From: FEN-1297 sp964498065
Lineage (GTDB): Bacteria > Bacteroidota > Ignavibacteria > Ignavibacteriales > Ignavibacteriaceae
Assembly (NCBI GenBank): GCA_964498065.1
Contig: CAZCFZ010000025.1
Coordinates: forward strand, 1 to 49,166
Length of the DNA: 49,166 bases
Direction of reading: 5' to 3'
Part shown: piece after piece, positions 1-8,757 of the stretch
Layout of the letters: every line of letters begins with the position of its first letter
Numbering within the stretch: the stretch's first letter is position 1
Program-made: the position numbers and the translations under genes
The notes under the pieces: model-generated
Database searches by the model: none
What the model was told of the DNA's origin: nothing
The model's input: only the letters and a program-made list of their open reading frames with translations

Positions 1-321
1 TCACGTGATTATGAAAATTTTATATCTTGCTTATAGTCCATTTTTATTTTAGATTTAACCATAAATTTTCGTGCGGGACGATCTTCACTTCTTTATTTTT
101 ATACTATTCAATTTTCTACTGTACCGATTTTATCCTTCGGCAGAAGAAATCTTTTTCCCGGTAAAAATATTCTTGAAATAAAAGTTGTATGGATTTCTAA
201 CCAGGGGAAGATATTTTTTATCATAAAATTAATAAAAATCTTAAATGAAAGGAGGTGAATTTATAATTCGATTCTTATTTCAAAAACTTGTTATTATTAA
301 TAAATAAATCGGAGGAATGTA
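1..321. other. Upstream non-coding stretch
   Basis: AT-rich sequence with no convincing gene. A very strong ribosome-binding-like sequence (AAAGGAGGTGA, about 248-258) lies inside a 20-codon frame at 245-307, without a suitable start downstream of it. The real ribosome binding site for the next gene is the separate CGGAGGA at about 310-317. The region probably carries the promoter of the TPR gene. Confidence 0.4.
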
Positions 322-1794
322 ATGAATAAAAAAGACGGTTTGAATATGAGAGTAACCTTTTTTGTTATTCTTGTAACATTACTTTTCTCCTTGCCAAATA
401 TCTTTGCTCAAAAAGGAGAAATGCAAATAACTACCTCATCTAAAGATGCATTAAAAGCATTTTTAGATGGAAGAGAAAAAGCCGATCATATAGAATTTAC
501 TGCTGCAGCCAAATTATTTGAAAAAGCAATAAAAGAAGATCCTAATTTTGCTTTAGCTTATCTTTTCCTTGCACAAACCGGTGGCGGTTTCAATGTATCT
601 CAAAATAACTTGAATAAAGCCGTTAAACTTGCTGATAATGTTACTCAAGGCGAAAGGCATTTTATTTTATTGGTTAAAGCATTGAACGACGGGGATATAA
701 AAGAGCAAAATGTACACATGAAACAATTGCTGAGCCTTTTCCCAAACGACAAAAGAATACAGCATATGGCAGGATTAGTTTATTTTGTAAATAACGATTA
801 TTCAAAAGCCTTAGACCATTTTAATAAAGCCGAAGAAATTGATAAAAACTTTGCAGCTACTTATAATATGAAGGGCTATTGTGAAATGCGTTTAGGCAAA
901 ATGAATGACGCCGGTAAATCTTTTGAAAAGTACATAAGCTTAGTTCCAAATAAGCCGAATCCTTATGATTCATATGCGGAATATTTAATGAAAATGGGAA
1001 AATATGATGAATCAATAAAAAATTATAAAATAGCTTTGGATAAAGATTCTGAATTTATTTCTTCCTGGGCGGGTATCGGAGACGATTATGTATTCAAAGG
1101 TGATTTTGAGACCGCAAGGGATCAATACCAGAAATATTTCAATAAAGCTTCAAGAATTAGTGAAAAATTAAATGCACTTTATTTGAACGCTGTTTCATAT
1201 GTACATGAGGGAAAAATAGATCAGGCATTAAGAATTTTTGATAAATACAGATCATTAGCACAAAAAGAAAATCTTATTCCGAATGAAATTTATTCACATC
1301 GTTACCAGGCTTTAATTCTTTTGGAAAAAGGCAGGGTTGAGGAAGGAAGGAAGCATTGTCAGATGGCCTACAATTTGGTTCAGAATTCAAATCTCCCCGA
1401 TGCTGCAAAAGAATATTTTACAATTCATTCTTCATTATGGAGAGTACATTCATTAATTGCAAATAATGATTTAGAAAAAGCCAAAACGGAACTGGAACAA
1501 TGCCAAAAAATGGTTATGAATAGAAACAATCCGGAGGAGATAAAAACGTTGCATGCGATGTACGGCTTATTTGAAATGCAGAATGGTAATAATGATAAAA
1601 CCCTGGAGTATTTTTCCAAAGCAGATAATGAGGATCCGTTAGTAAAGCATTATATAGCTTTAACGCACGAAAAGAAGGATAATATTAAAGCGGCCACGGC
1701 TATGTATGAAAAAATTGTTAAGTGGAATGAAAACGGATTGAATTATGCGCTGGTTAGACAGCATGCGATTGATAAAATCAATAACATTAAATAA
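322..1794 (+). CDS. Secreted tetratricopeptide-repeat protein
   Basis: A 490-residue protein with an N-terminal hydrophobic segment (about residues 9-30, ending in FAQ) that looks like a cleavable signal peptide, so it probably works in the periplasm or at the cell surface. From about residue 45 to the end it is built of helical TPR-type repeats. These are recognisable by recurring patterns such as ALAYLFLAQ, AATYNMKGYCEMRLGK and PNPYDSYAEYLMKMGKYDESI. TPR arrays usually act as protein-binding scaffolds. No enzymatic domain is visible. The start is well supported by CGGAGGA just upstream, although a second Met at residue 9 (NMRVTFF) would give a more typical signal peptide. It is monocistronic and is followed by a clear terminator. 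The specific role is unknown. Confidence 0.8.
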   Translation: MNKKDGLNMRVTFFVILVTLLFSLPNIFAQKGEMQITTSSKDALKAFLDGREKADHIEFTAAAKLFEKAIKEDPNFALAYLFLAQTGGGFNVSQNNLNKAVKLADNVTQGERHFILLVKALNDGDIKEQNVHMKQLLSLFPNDKRIQHMAGLVYFVNNDYSKALDHFNKAEEIDKNFAATYNMKGYCEMRLGKMNDAGKSFEKYISLVPNKPNPYDSYAEYLMKMGKYDESIKNYKIALDKDSEFISSWAGIGDDYVFKGDFETARDQYQKYFNKASRISEKLNALYLNAVSYVHEGKIDQALRIFDKYRSLAQKENLIPNEIYSHRYQALILLEKGRVEEGRKHCQMAYNLVQNSNLPDAAKEYFTIHSSLWRVHSLIANNDLEKAKTELEQCQKMVMNRNNPEEIKTLHAMYGLFEMQNGNNDKTLEYFSKADNEDPLVKHYIALTHEKKDNIKAATAMYEKIVKWNENGLNYALVRQHAIDKINNIK

Positions 1795-1830
1795 TGATAT
1801 TTATTTTGATATTATAAAATAATGTATTTG

Positions 1831-1871
1831 GAGGATGCCCGATTTCAAAAGAATTTGGGCATCTTTTTTTG
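1831..1871 (+). terminator. Rho-independent terminator after the TPR gene
   Basis: GATGCCC (1834-1840) pairs with GGGCATC (1857-1863), the stem extending by A-T and G-T pairs on both sides. It is followed at once by a run of seven T. It lies about 40 bases after the TPR gene stop, on the correct strand. Confidence 0.85.
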
Positions 1872-2019
1872 TAGTCTATATCTCCTTTATTTTCTGTTTT
1901 ATCAATTAAGAGATTGCAGGTTATTAATTTAAAAGCAGTTTTTTAATTTGATTAAAGACATCACCGCTTAAATATGAATTGACTTTAATAATAAATAGGG
2001 TATTTTAGTTTTAAATTAA

Positions 2020-2145
2020 AAGGGAGGTTTTAACGAGTTAAAAAATTCAATTTCAAAATTAACCAAATTCTCAGATATTGAAATTCTACAAACTTATAGA
2101 CGGTTAAATAAATTGTTCTTTAATTTAATGAGGGAGGTTATATGA
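2020..2145 (+). other. Short open frame lacking a normal start, upstream of 2142
   Basis: After GGGAGG (2022-2027) an open frame runs to a TGA that overlaps the start of the next gene. It would encode about 36 residues of protein-like composition (LKNSISKLTKFSDIEIL, then QTYRRLNKLFFNLMREVI). No ATG, GTG or TTG stands at a suitable distance from the Shine-Dalgarno-like sequence, so this may be a small gene with an atypical start, a broken leader or chance. The rest of 1872-2141 shows nothing else that I can recognise. Confidence 0.2.
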
Positions 2146-2525
2146 TAAATGAATTCAGCCTTTCTTCCAATCTAAATCGTATTTTCAATTCATTCGGAAT
2201 TATATATTCCTTTGAAGGAAATGAAATTCCGGTTAAATTCGGCCGATTGGAAAACGAAGGAAAGTTAAATGAAAAAGTTGTTTCCAGGATTTATATTGAG
2301 TTGATTGGTCCCGACGGCGCAACGAACAATGCAATCTTTGGACTGATAACCAAACCCGTTAATAAAGCTGAAATAATAGGTCTTACTTTGGTGGAGGAAT
2401 TTGAAAGCTTAAACGGCAAAAGGCAAATTTGGATAAACGATAAAGCACTGCCTTACGTTAGAGTAACAATTCCTTCTAATATGCCTAATTTAATCTATGA
2501 AGAGGCGGACGATTTGAAAAAATGA
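2142..2525 (+). CDS. Hypothetical protein, 127 residues
   Basis: I do not recognise a family. The protein has no signal peptide or membrane segment and is probably cytoplasmic. Alternating hydrophobic stretches suggest a mostly beta fold (for example VSRIYIELIGPDG and YVRVTIPSNMPN). The start is well supported: GGGAGG at 2132-2137 lies five bases before the ATG, and the stop of the preceding short open frame overlaps this start. A strong palindrome directly downstream separates it from the convergent gene on the other strand. No function can be proposed from sequence or context. Confidence 0.65.
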   Translation: MINEFSLSSNLNRIFNSFGIIYSFEGNEIPVKFGRLENEGKLNEKVVSRIYIELIGPDGATNNAIFGLITKPVNKAEIIGLTLVEEFESLNGKRQIWINDKALPYVRVTIPSNMPNLIYEEADDLKK

Positions 2526-2540
2526 TGAGTGAAAATTGAG

Positions 2541-2578
2541 ATATATACGAAGGGAATTATTTCCTTTCGTATATATAT
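2541..2578. terminator. Bidirectional terminator between convergent genes
   Basis: A near-perfect inverted repeat: ATATATACGAAGGGA on the left pairs with TCCTTTCGTATATAT on the right with one G-T wobble and a short AT-rich loop. It sits between the plus-strand gene ending at 2525 and the minus-strand gene ending at 2582, so it probably ends both transcripts. Confidence 0.75.
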
Positions 2579-2581
2579 TAT

Positions 2582-3121
2582 TCAAGATTTTTTATTTAAA
2601 ATTTCTTCTATCTCCTTCCAGTCTTTCCATTCCGATGAACCCATCTCTTTAAAATACCATGAAATAAAAAATGATTTATTTAAAAAATATTTTGGCACTA
2701 TCGACTGCCAATGACTATAATATTGTTCAAAAATCGCTTTGCAATTTTCAATAATCCTTTTTGTTTCATTCGGGAATCTTGAGAAAATTTCATTTTCATT
2801 TTTTGTATTATAATCATTTATATTTGCAACGCTGGTAAGTTTCTGCATTATCTCATATTTATCCAGAGGATATTCATTGGGTTCCGCACTGTCTTCTACG
2901 GATTGCATCCAAAGGAAAATTTCGTCGCTAAAACTAAATATAAAATTATCTATGTAGGGTATATTAATGTCCTGTTGATTAATATCTCTGATTTCAAAGC
3001 CGTTAAACCCATAAAGTACTGGAAGTTTGAAAAAATCTTTAAGATATTTTTCAATAATTTCTGAAGCGGGTATATCCTGTTTATGCTGTAAATTTCGAGA
3101 TGATAATTTACCTTGGGGCAA
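2582..3121 (-). CDS. Hypothetical protein, 179 residues
   Basis: I do not recognise a family. The protein has no signal peptide or membrane segment and is rich in Asn, Asp, Glu, Phe and Trp, with aromatic-rich stretches (FSFSDEIFLWMQS, KSFFISWYFKEMGSSEWKDW). The frame opens with a TTG at 3121, preceded on the minus strand by AGGA at slightly long spacing. The true start could be elsewhere, but no earlier ATG is seen. The gene ends convergently against the 2142 gene across a strong palindrome. Confidence 0.5.
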   Translation of the reverse strand: MPQGKLSSRNLQHKQDIPASEIIEKYLKDFFKLPVLYGFNGFEIRDINQQDINIPYIDNFIFSFSDEIFLWMQSVEDSAEPNEYPLDKYEIMQKLTSVANINDYNTKNENEIFSRFPNETKRIIENCKAIFEQYYSHWQSIVPKYFLNKSFFISWYFKEMGSSEWKDWKEIEEILNKKS

Positions 3122-3222
3122 TGTTAACAGATCCTAAAAATTAAAAAAACTTTTTTATGGAATACAAAATAATATTCTTATCGTCTAATAAAAAATAAAA
3201 AGGAAAGAAAAATTTATTTATT

Positions 3223-3696
3223 CTAAAATTTATCTTCCGTCAGCCGAAAAACCGTCCAATCATCCATTGAAACAGCACCCAGTTTCCTATAAAAATTTAT
3301 AGCCGGTCTGTTCCAGTCTAAGACTGCCCATTCAACTCTGCCTAAGTTTTTATCCTTTGCTAATTGTATAAGATGCCGTAATAGTGCTTTTCCGATTCCT
3401 TTTCCTCTTAACTGCGGACGAACATAAATATCCTCAAGGTAAATTCCGGGTTTTCCTACAAAAGTTGAGAAATTAAAAAAGTATACAGCGTGTCCGGCCG
3501 GTTCACCGTCAAATTCCGCTATAATCACTTCGGCATACTTCTTTTCCCCGAAGAGATTTTCTTTCAGCAGCGCTTCGTCGGCAGTTACGCTTGAGGATAA
3601 TTTTTCATATTCCGACAGTTCTTTAATAAATTTTAATATTAATGGAATATCATCAATTGCTGCCTGTCGAATTTTTAATGATCTCTCTTTGCCCAT
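3223..3696 (-). CDS. GNAT-family N-acetyltransferase (diamine/SSAT-like)
   Basis: A 157-residue single-domain GNAT enzyme, predicted to transfer the acetyl group of acetyl-CoA to an amine. The acetyl-CoA pyrophosphate-binding loop is R97-G-K-G-I-G102. The preceding strand LEDIYVRPQ and the later VLDWNRPAINFYRKLGA closely follow the spermidine/spermine (SSAT) and thialysine acetyltransferase subfamily, where LEDIYV and VLDWN are hallmarks. The likely substrate is therefore a polyamine or a lysine-like small amine, but sequence alone does not fix this. The length is normal for the family. It lies upstream of nothing obviously related; the neighbours are a PAP2 phosphatase and an unknown gene on the same strand. 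Confidence 0.85.
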   Translation of the reverse strand: MGKERSLKIRQAAIDDIPLILKFIKELSEYEKLSSSVTADEALLKENLFGEKKYAEVIIAEFDGEPAGHAVYFFNFSTFVGKPGIYLEDIYVRPQLRGKGIGKALLRHLIQLAKDKNLGRVEWAVLDWNRPAINFYRKLGAVSMDDWTVFRLTEDKF

Positions 3697-3738
3697 TTTA
3701 CTAAAATATTATTAATGAAATTAATTTTATTAAATTAT

Positions 3739-4314
3739 TTATATCTTTTGTCCTTGCATTATATGTTTACTATTCATCAATTCATCTATTTTTAACACCA
3801 GAATTGCAAAAATATAACCGAAAGCCGATCCGATAATTGCTCCGCCGATAATATCCGATGGATAATGAACTCCGATATACACTCTTGAAATTGCAACCAA
3901 ACTAGCAGCAATAAATACAATCCATTTTAATTTCGGAAATAATTTGTAAAAGAATACGGCAGCTGCAAAATTATTTACTGCATGATTTGAAGGAAAGGAG
4001 AAAGTACCGTTGCATCCCAAAGGTGTTATTACATTGGCCAATGCGTTACATGGTCTAATTCTATGGAAGATCTCTTTTATTATTCTAGCACTTAATTGAT
4101 CGGTTACAAGTATTAGCAGTAAAACTCCGATAGCTGCTATTTTCCCTTTCCTTCCTCCTTTTACGAAACTAATACCTAATAATATAATGTAGGCTATATA
4201 CCAATTGTTGACATTTGTAATTATTGTGAAAAATTTGTTTAATGCCCCGCAAGAGAGCGAATGGTTAATAAAATAAAAAACAGAAACATCTATTGAATAA
4301 AAAAAATGAACCAT
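3739..4314 (-). CDS. PAP2-superfamily membrane phosphatase
   Basis: A 191-residue integral membrane protein with about five hydrophobic segments. All three signature motifs of the PAP2 (type 2 phosphatidic acid phosphatase) superfamily are present: K80...R87-P88, P108-S109-N110-H111 and S143-R144...H150...D154. H150 would be the phosphorylated nucleophile and H111 the acid/base. Such enzymes dephosphorylate lipid phosphates, including phosphatidic acid, phosphatidylglycerol phosphate and undecaprenyl pyrophosphate, on the outer face of the inner membrane. Undecaprenyl pyrophosphate recycling is a reasonable guess, but the substrate is not determined. The gene is separated by about 40 bases from the GNAT gene downstream and could be cotranscribed with it. 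Confidence 0.88.
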   Translation of the reverse strand: MVHFFYSIDVSVFYFINHSLSCGALNKFFTIITNVNNWYIAYIILLGISFVKGGRKGKIAAIGVLLLILVTDQLSARIIKEIFHRIRPCNALANVITPLGCNGTFSFPSNHAVNNFAAAVFFYKLFPKLKWIVFIAASLVAISRVYIGVHYPSDIIGGAIIGSAFGYIFAILVLKIDELMNSKHIMQGQKI

Positions 4315-4678
4315 ATATAAATAAAAAAATTAAATAATACTGAAAAATATTTATTGCAAATATAAATATCTATTTTTTCCCATATCTTTATAACAAGCTG
4401 CAAAAATTTGTAATATTTATCACTAATAATAAGTGTTTTTAAGTTTAAAAGTCATTTACAAAATATACCATACTTTGGGTTGATAAGAGATGCTCAAGAT
4501 TTCGAATATTACAATTTTACTTGGTGTAAAGTCAACTTTGCCGAATTTAGCAACAAAAATAAACGCATAGTTCATTTTTATTGTAAAATATTAGGGAATG
4601 CATTTTGTGGAGTAATCCTGAATATCATTTTCAGTGAAATTTTATTACTTTTGGACGAAATAATCGTAGGAATGAGTA
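4315..4678. other. Intergenic region between divergent genes
   Basis: AT-rich sequence between the divergent PAP2 phosphatase and hybrid kinase genes, so it must hold promoters for both. A 70-codon frame at 4480-4692 has an unconvincing composition and overlaps the kinase start. I see no structured RNA or repeat. Confidence 0.4.
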
Positions 4679-7321
4679 ATGTCTGCAATTAATAACAGAT
4701 CGGTTGTAGAATATATATATGATGGAAGTGTTTCTTTTTCTTCAAAAGAATATGAGTTGTTAAGAAAAGAAACTAAATCGGTTTTGGTAACACCGTTAAA
4801 AGTTATGGCTCTACTGATAGCAATTTCCGGCTTATTTGCTATGGTGTTCGAAGTCAGATATTTTTCTCAATTCTCGCTTGAGGTTTATATAACAAGGTTA
4901 TTGGCGACATTAATCTCATTCGTGGTTTTAGTCGTCATGTATACCAAGGTAGGCAGGGACAGACCGGTTTTTTTTGTTCATGTGTTATTAATCATTATAA
5001 TCGTTTCATCCGGTTATATGATCTATCTGATGCCTAAAACGTTAGTACTCAATTCGCAAATTGTCGGTTTAATGATTTTTACATCGGCGCTTTTTTTAAG
5101 CTGGGATGTAAAGAACCAGATAATAGTTGCAATTTATTATAACCTTGTCTTTGCTGCTGCTATATTGCTTAATAATCATGCTATTTATTTCCTTCCGAAC
5201 ATGTACGAATCGGTTTTATTTGTTATTTTTTTAAGTGTAATATCGGTAATCGGAAGCGCTGTTAATTTTAAATTACGAATGCAGCTTGCAGAAAGGTCCT
5301 ACCGGATAGAATTATCAGAACAAAAGTTTCATTCAATTTTTGAAAATTCGGCTGAAGGTATGTTCCAATCCAGTTTTGATGGAAAATTCTTAACTGTGAA
5401 TCCTGCATTGGTTCAAATATTAGGATATGATAGCAGCGAGGAACTTTTAAAATTAAATCTTATTAAGGATATTTATAAAGATGAAAAAGACAGAGTTAAT
5501 CTCGTCAATAAATTAAAAAAAGACGGCTTTGTAGAAAATTATATTCTGACATTAAAAAAGAAAAATGGTGAAGATGTTATTATAAGGCTAAATGATAGGA
5601 TGATTACAGACAAGGAAACGAATAAAACTTATTTTGAAGGGAGTATGAGGGATATTACAGAGTATGTAATTGCCGATAATAAAAGAAAAAAGGCCGAAGA
5701 GGAATTAAGAGAAGAAAAAATTAAGTCGGATAAGCTTGCCAGAGAAGCCACCAAATCTTCAATAATAAAAAGCCAATTCCTTGCCAATATGAGCCATGAA
5801 ATAAGAACACCGATGAATGGAATTCTCGGGTATCTGATGTTAATTGAGAAAGAATCTTATAGAAATAAAGAAGAAATGAAACAGTTTGCTTCCGATGCCA
5901 GACAATCAGCAGAATCTTTACTCGATATATTAAACGATATTTTAGACTTTTCTAAAATTGAATCCGGCAGAATGGAGCTTTATGATACGGACTTCGATTT
6001 GATTAAAGTAATTGATGATTCGGTTTCACTTTTGATGACTCGGGCTAATGAAAAAGGATTAATTATAACCACAAAAGTTGCCGAAAACACGAATGTTTTA
6101 ATGTATGGGGATTCAACTCGTCTTAGACAAATTTTCATTAATCTTATTAGTAATGCTATTAAGTTTACCAATAACGGCCAAATACTTATCGAAGCATCTA
6201 CTAAAGCTGCGGAAGAGGATACTGTTATTTTAAATGCTTCGGTAGCCGATGAAGGTATCGGAATTCCCAAGGAAAAAATCGAAGACCTGTTTAAGCCTTT
6301 TTCACAGTTGGATTCCACGTATTCCAGGAAATACGGAGGTACCGGCTTAGGACTGGTGATATCTAAGGAATTTGTAAATATGATGGGAGGGGAGATTGGT
6401 GTTGAAAGTGAAGTAGGAAAAGGCAGCAAGTTTTATTTCTCGGTTAAACTAAAAGTTCAAAAAGGTAAAAAGTATACGGAAACCCCGGTAAAGTCGGACA
6501 GGAACATTTTATTAAACGAAACTAATAAAATAGATGATCAGCAAATTTTAGACGATCTTAAAAAAGAAAGATCAAAATTTAAAATTCTTCTGGCTGAAGA
6601 TAACATAATTAATCAAAAGGTAACTTTACGAATATTAAGCGATGCGGGATTTCACGTTAATGCTGTTAATAACGGACAAGAGGCTATTAATGAAGTTCGG
6701 AATAATTCCTACCATCTGGTTTTAATGGATGTACAGATGCCTGAAGTAGATGGATTTATGGCCACTAAAAAGATAAGAGAATTAGGAGAAAAAACGGTTA
6801 ACCTGCCTATTATTGCAATTACTGCTCATGCACTTTTAGGTGATAAAGAAAAGTGTCTGGAAGCAGGTATGAATGATTATATTTCAAAACCTATACAGCC
6901 GGACCTAATGATAAATTTAATGGATCGTTGGCTGGATCTGGATAAGAAAAATAAAAAAGTAAATAATGACGATCCTATAAATAATAATTATGTCTTTGAT
7001 TTTAAAATGCTCGAAAAAATGAGCATGGGAGATGTCGATTTTCAAAAAGAATTACTTACAAATTATTTTGATGATGTCTCAGCAAGATTTAAGAAACTAG
7101 ACGTATATTTAAAAGATAATAATATTGAAAAAATTATTAATGAAGCTCATACTATTAAGGGTGCCAGTTATTCGGTGGGAGCTAAAAAAGTAGGTGATGA
7201 AGCATTGGGAATTGAATTATCCGGAAAACAAAATGATGTGGAAAGCATTATTCAGAGAATGGATACTCTAAATGCTGCTATTTTTAATACTAAAGAAGTA
7301 TTGAAAAATTTATTAAGTTAA
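4679..7321 (+). CDS. Hybrid sensor histidine kinase (PAS-HisKA-HATPase-REC-HPt)
   Basis: An 880-residue membrane-bound phosphorelay protein carrying several steps of the relay in one chain. Residues about 38-195 hold six hydrophobic helices with no large periplasmic domain. A PAS domain follows (about 213-332), then HisKA with the phosphorylated H373 in MSHEIRTP. The HATPase domain covers about 475-590 (N box SNAIKF, G boxes DEGIGIP and GGTGLGL). A receiver has phosphoacceptor D684 (VLMDVQMP) and conserved K737. A C-terminal HPt domain carries H824 in EAHTIKGAS. The start has AGGA about eight bases upstream. No response regulator with an output domain lies nearby, so the HPt probably passes phosphate to a distant regulator. 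The signal is unknown. Confidence 0.95.
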   Translation: MSAINNRSVVEYIYDGSVSFSSKEYELLRKETKSVLVTPLKVMALLIAISGLFAMVFEVRYFSQFSLEVYITRLLATLISFVVLVVMYTKVGRDRPVFFVHVLLIIIIVSSGYMIYLMPKTLVLNSQIVGLMIFTSALFLSWDVKNQIIVAIYYNLVFAAAILLNNHAIYFLPNMYESVLFVIFLSVISVIGSAVNFKLRMQLAERSYRIELSEQKFHSIFENSAEGMFQSSFDGKFLTVNPALVQILGYDSSEELLKLNLIKDIYKDEKDRVNLVNKLKKDGFVENYILTLKKKNGEDVIIRLNDRMITDKETNKTYFEGSMRDITEYVIADNKRKKAEEELREEKIKSDKLAREATKSSIIKSQFLANMSHEIRTPMNGILGYLMLIEKESYRNKEEMKQFASDARQSAESLLDILNDILDFSKIESGRMELYDTDFDLIKVIDDSVSLLMTRANEKGLIITTKVAENTNVLMYGDSTRLRQIFINLISNAIKFTNNGQILIEASTKAAEEDTVILNASVADEGIGIPKEKIEDLFKPFSQLDSTYSRKYGGTGLGLVISKEFVNMMGGEIGVESEVGKGSKFYFSVKLKVQKGKKYTETPVKSDRNILLNETNKIDDQQILDDLKKERSKFKILLAEDNIINQKVTLRILSDAGFHVNAVNNGQEAINEVRNNSYHLVLMDVQMPEVDGFMATKKIRELGEKTVNLPIIAITAHALLGDKEKCLEAGMNDYISKPIQPDLMINLMDRWLDLDKKNKKVNNDDPINNNYVFDFKMLEKMSMGDVDFQKELLTNYFDDVSARFKKLDVYLKDNNIEKIINEAHTIKGASYSVGAKKVGDEALGIELSGKQNDVESIIQRMDTLNAAIFNTKEVLKNLLS

Positions 7322-7353
7322 AAAAGTGTGAGAGGAAATATTCCGCTCACACT
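7320..7353 (-). terminator. Terminator for rocD, possibly also for the kinase gene
   Basis: AGTGTGAG (7325-7332) pairs with CTCACACT (7346-7353), and GGAA pairs with TTCC inside the stem. Read on the minus strand the hairpin is followed by a T-run (complement of A at 7320-7325), which makes it a good intrinsic terminator for the minus-strand gene ending at 7378. Confidence 0.8.
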
Positions 7354-7377
7354 AATAACGTAGCATTTGTTTTTAAT

Positions 7378-8580
7378 CTAGTCTATTTGCAGCACTTCTG
7401 ATATGTATTTAACTGCCCAGTCAATTTCTTCTTTTTTAATAACCAGCGGCGGTGCGAATCTTATTACATTTTCATGAGTTTCTTTACACAAAATTCCTTT
7501 ATCCATTAAAGCTTCGCAAAAACGTCTGGCCCCTTTTGCTTCAGGTTTTAATTCTACTCCGATAAATAAACCTTTCCCTCTGATTTCTTTTACATGTTTT
7601 GATTTTATTTTGCGTAATTGATCTCTAAAGTAATTTCCCATTTTGAATGAGTTTTCTATCAGATTTTCTTCTACCAAAACCTTAAGACTTTCTCTTGCAA
7701 TAGCAGCCGCTAACGGATTTCCTCCGAATGTTGAACCGTGATCACCGGGATTGAATACCCCGAGTATTTCATTATCGGATAGGACTGCTGATACAGGGTA
7801 GCAGCCTCCCGATAACGCTTTCCCGATTATTACGACATCCGGTTTAATATTTTCATACTCAAACGCAAAAAGCTTTCCGCTTCTGCCAAGGCCTGATTGT
7901 ATTTCATCACAGATAAATAACACGTTATTTTTTTTGCATATTTCATATGCTTTTTTTAAGTAGCCTTCAGGAGGAACGATAACTCCGCCTTCTCCTTGAA
8001 TAGATTCAACTAAAAAAGCGGCAGTATTTTTTGTTATTGTTTTTTCAAGAGCGGAAACGTCTCCATAAGGAATTACTTTAAATCCGGGAGTGAATGGTCC
8101 GAATCCGTCTTTATATTGATCTACTGTTGAAAAACTAATTATTGATATTGTTCTGCCTGCAAAATTGTTCTCACAAGTTATTATTTCTGCTTCGTTTTCA
8201 TTTATGCCTTTTACTTTATAGCTCCATTTACGGGCTGCTTTTAATGCCGTTTCAACTGCTTCGGCACCGGAGTTCATTGGAAGCACCATTTTATAACCGG
8301 TTAACTCTGCTAGCTCTTTATATAACAACGGAAGCTGATCATTTCTAAAAGCACGGGAAGTTAATGTTACCTTATCTGCCTGTGTTTTTAACGCTTTTAT
8401 AATTCGAGGATGACAATGCCCTTGATTAACTGCTGAATATGCTGCCAGACAATCTAGATATTTTTTCCCTTCAACATCATAAACCCAAACTCCTTCAGCT
8501 TTATTTATTACAACATCCAAAGGATGGTAATTGTGCGCACCGAATTTCTCCTCCAATTCGATGTAGTCTTTAGTGAGCAT
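7378..8580 (-). CDS. rocD: Ornithine aminotransferase
   Basis: A 400-residue fold-type I PLP aminotransferase of class III. It converts ornithine and 2-oxoglutarate to glutamate-5-semialdehyde and glutamate, linking arginine/ornithine to proline and glutamate metabolism in the cytoplasm. The PLP-binding lysine is K254 in IIGKALSGG, with D225 (FICDEIQSG) contacting the cofactor. The N-terminal pattern EKFGAHNYHPL and the GSTFGGNPLA segment are typical of RocD rather than of acetylornithine aminotransferase (ArgD). The length matches the family. It is monocistronic, with its own terminator downstream. No proline dehydrogenase or arginase lies nearby. Confidence 0.92.
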   Translation of the reverse strand: MLTKDYIELEEKFGAHNYHPLDVVINKAEGVWVYDVEGKKYLDCLAAYSAVNQGHCHPRIIKALKTQADKVTLTSRAFRNDQLPLLYKELAELTGYKMVLPMNSGAEAVETALKAARKWSYKVKGINENEAEIITCENNFAGRTISIISFSTVDQYKDGFGPFTPGFKVIPYGDVSALEKTITKNTAAFLVESIQGEGGVIVPPEGYLKKAYEICKKNNVLFICDEIQSGLGRSGKLFAFEYENIKPDVVIIGKALSGGCYPVSAVLSDNEILGVFNPGDHGSTFGGNPLAAAIARESLKVLVEENLIENSFKMGNYFRDQLRKIKSKHVKEIRGKGLFIGVELKPEAKGARRFCEALMDKGILCKETHENVIRFAPPLVIKKEEIDWAVKYISEVLQID

Positions 8581-8662
8581 AAAATTTCCTTTAATAGTTG
8601 TGGTTAAAAATTGAAACTCAAATTTATAAAAAAGAGTTTATATTTGGAATGATATCGGAAGG

Positions 8663-8688
8663 AAAAACTACCTATTTAGGTAGTTTTT
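8663..8688. terminator. Perfect palindrome in the rocD/yjbQ promoter region
   Basis: A perfect 12-base inverted repeat (AAAAACTACCTA, then a TT loop, then TAGGTAGTTTTT). It has the shape of a bidirectional intrinsic terminator but lies between two divergent genes. It could be an attenuator or an operator, or could end a short transcript. Nothing else is visible in 8581-8757. Confidence 0.55.
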
Positions 8689-8757
8689 ATTTGTCGATAA
8701 TTTACAGAAATTATTATTCGTTTTTGTTAGAAAATTTAAATTTTAACCAGTTAATAA

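Noticed and set aside
245..307. A 20-codon mini-frame containing a perfect Shine-Dalgarno sequence (AAAGGAGGTGA)
   Set aside because: The ribosome-binding sequence lies inside the frame rather than before it, and no suitable start follows. A leader peptide cannot be excluded but is not supported.
4480..4692. A 70-codon frame directly before the hybrid kinase
   Set aside because: It starts with TTG without a ribosome binding site, has an unconvincing composition, and overlaps the well-supported kinase start.
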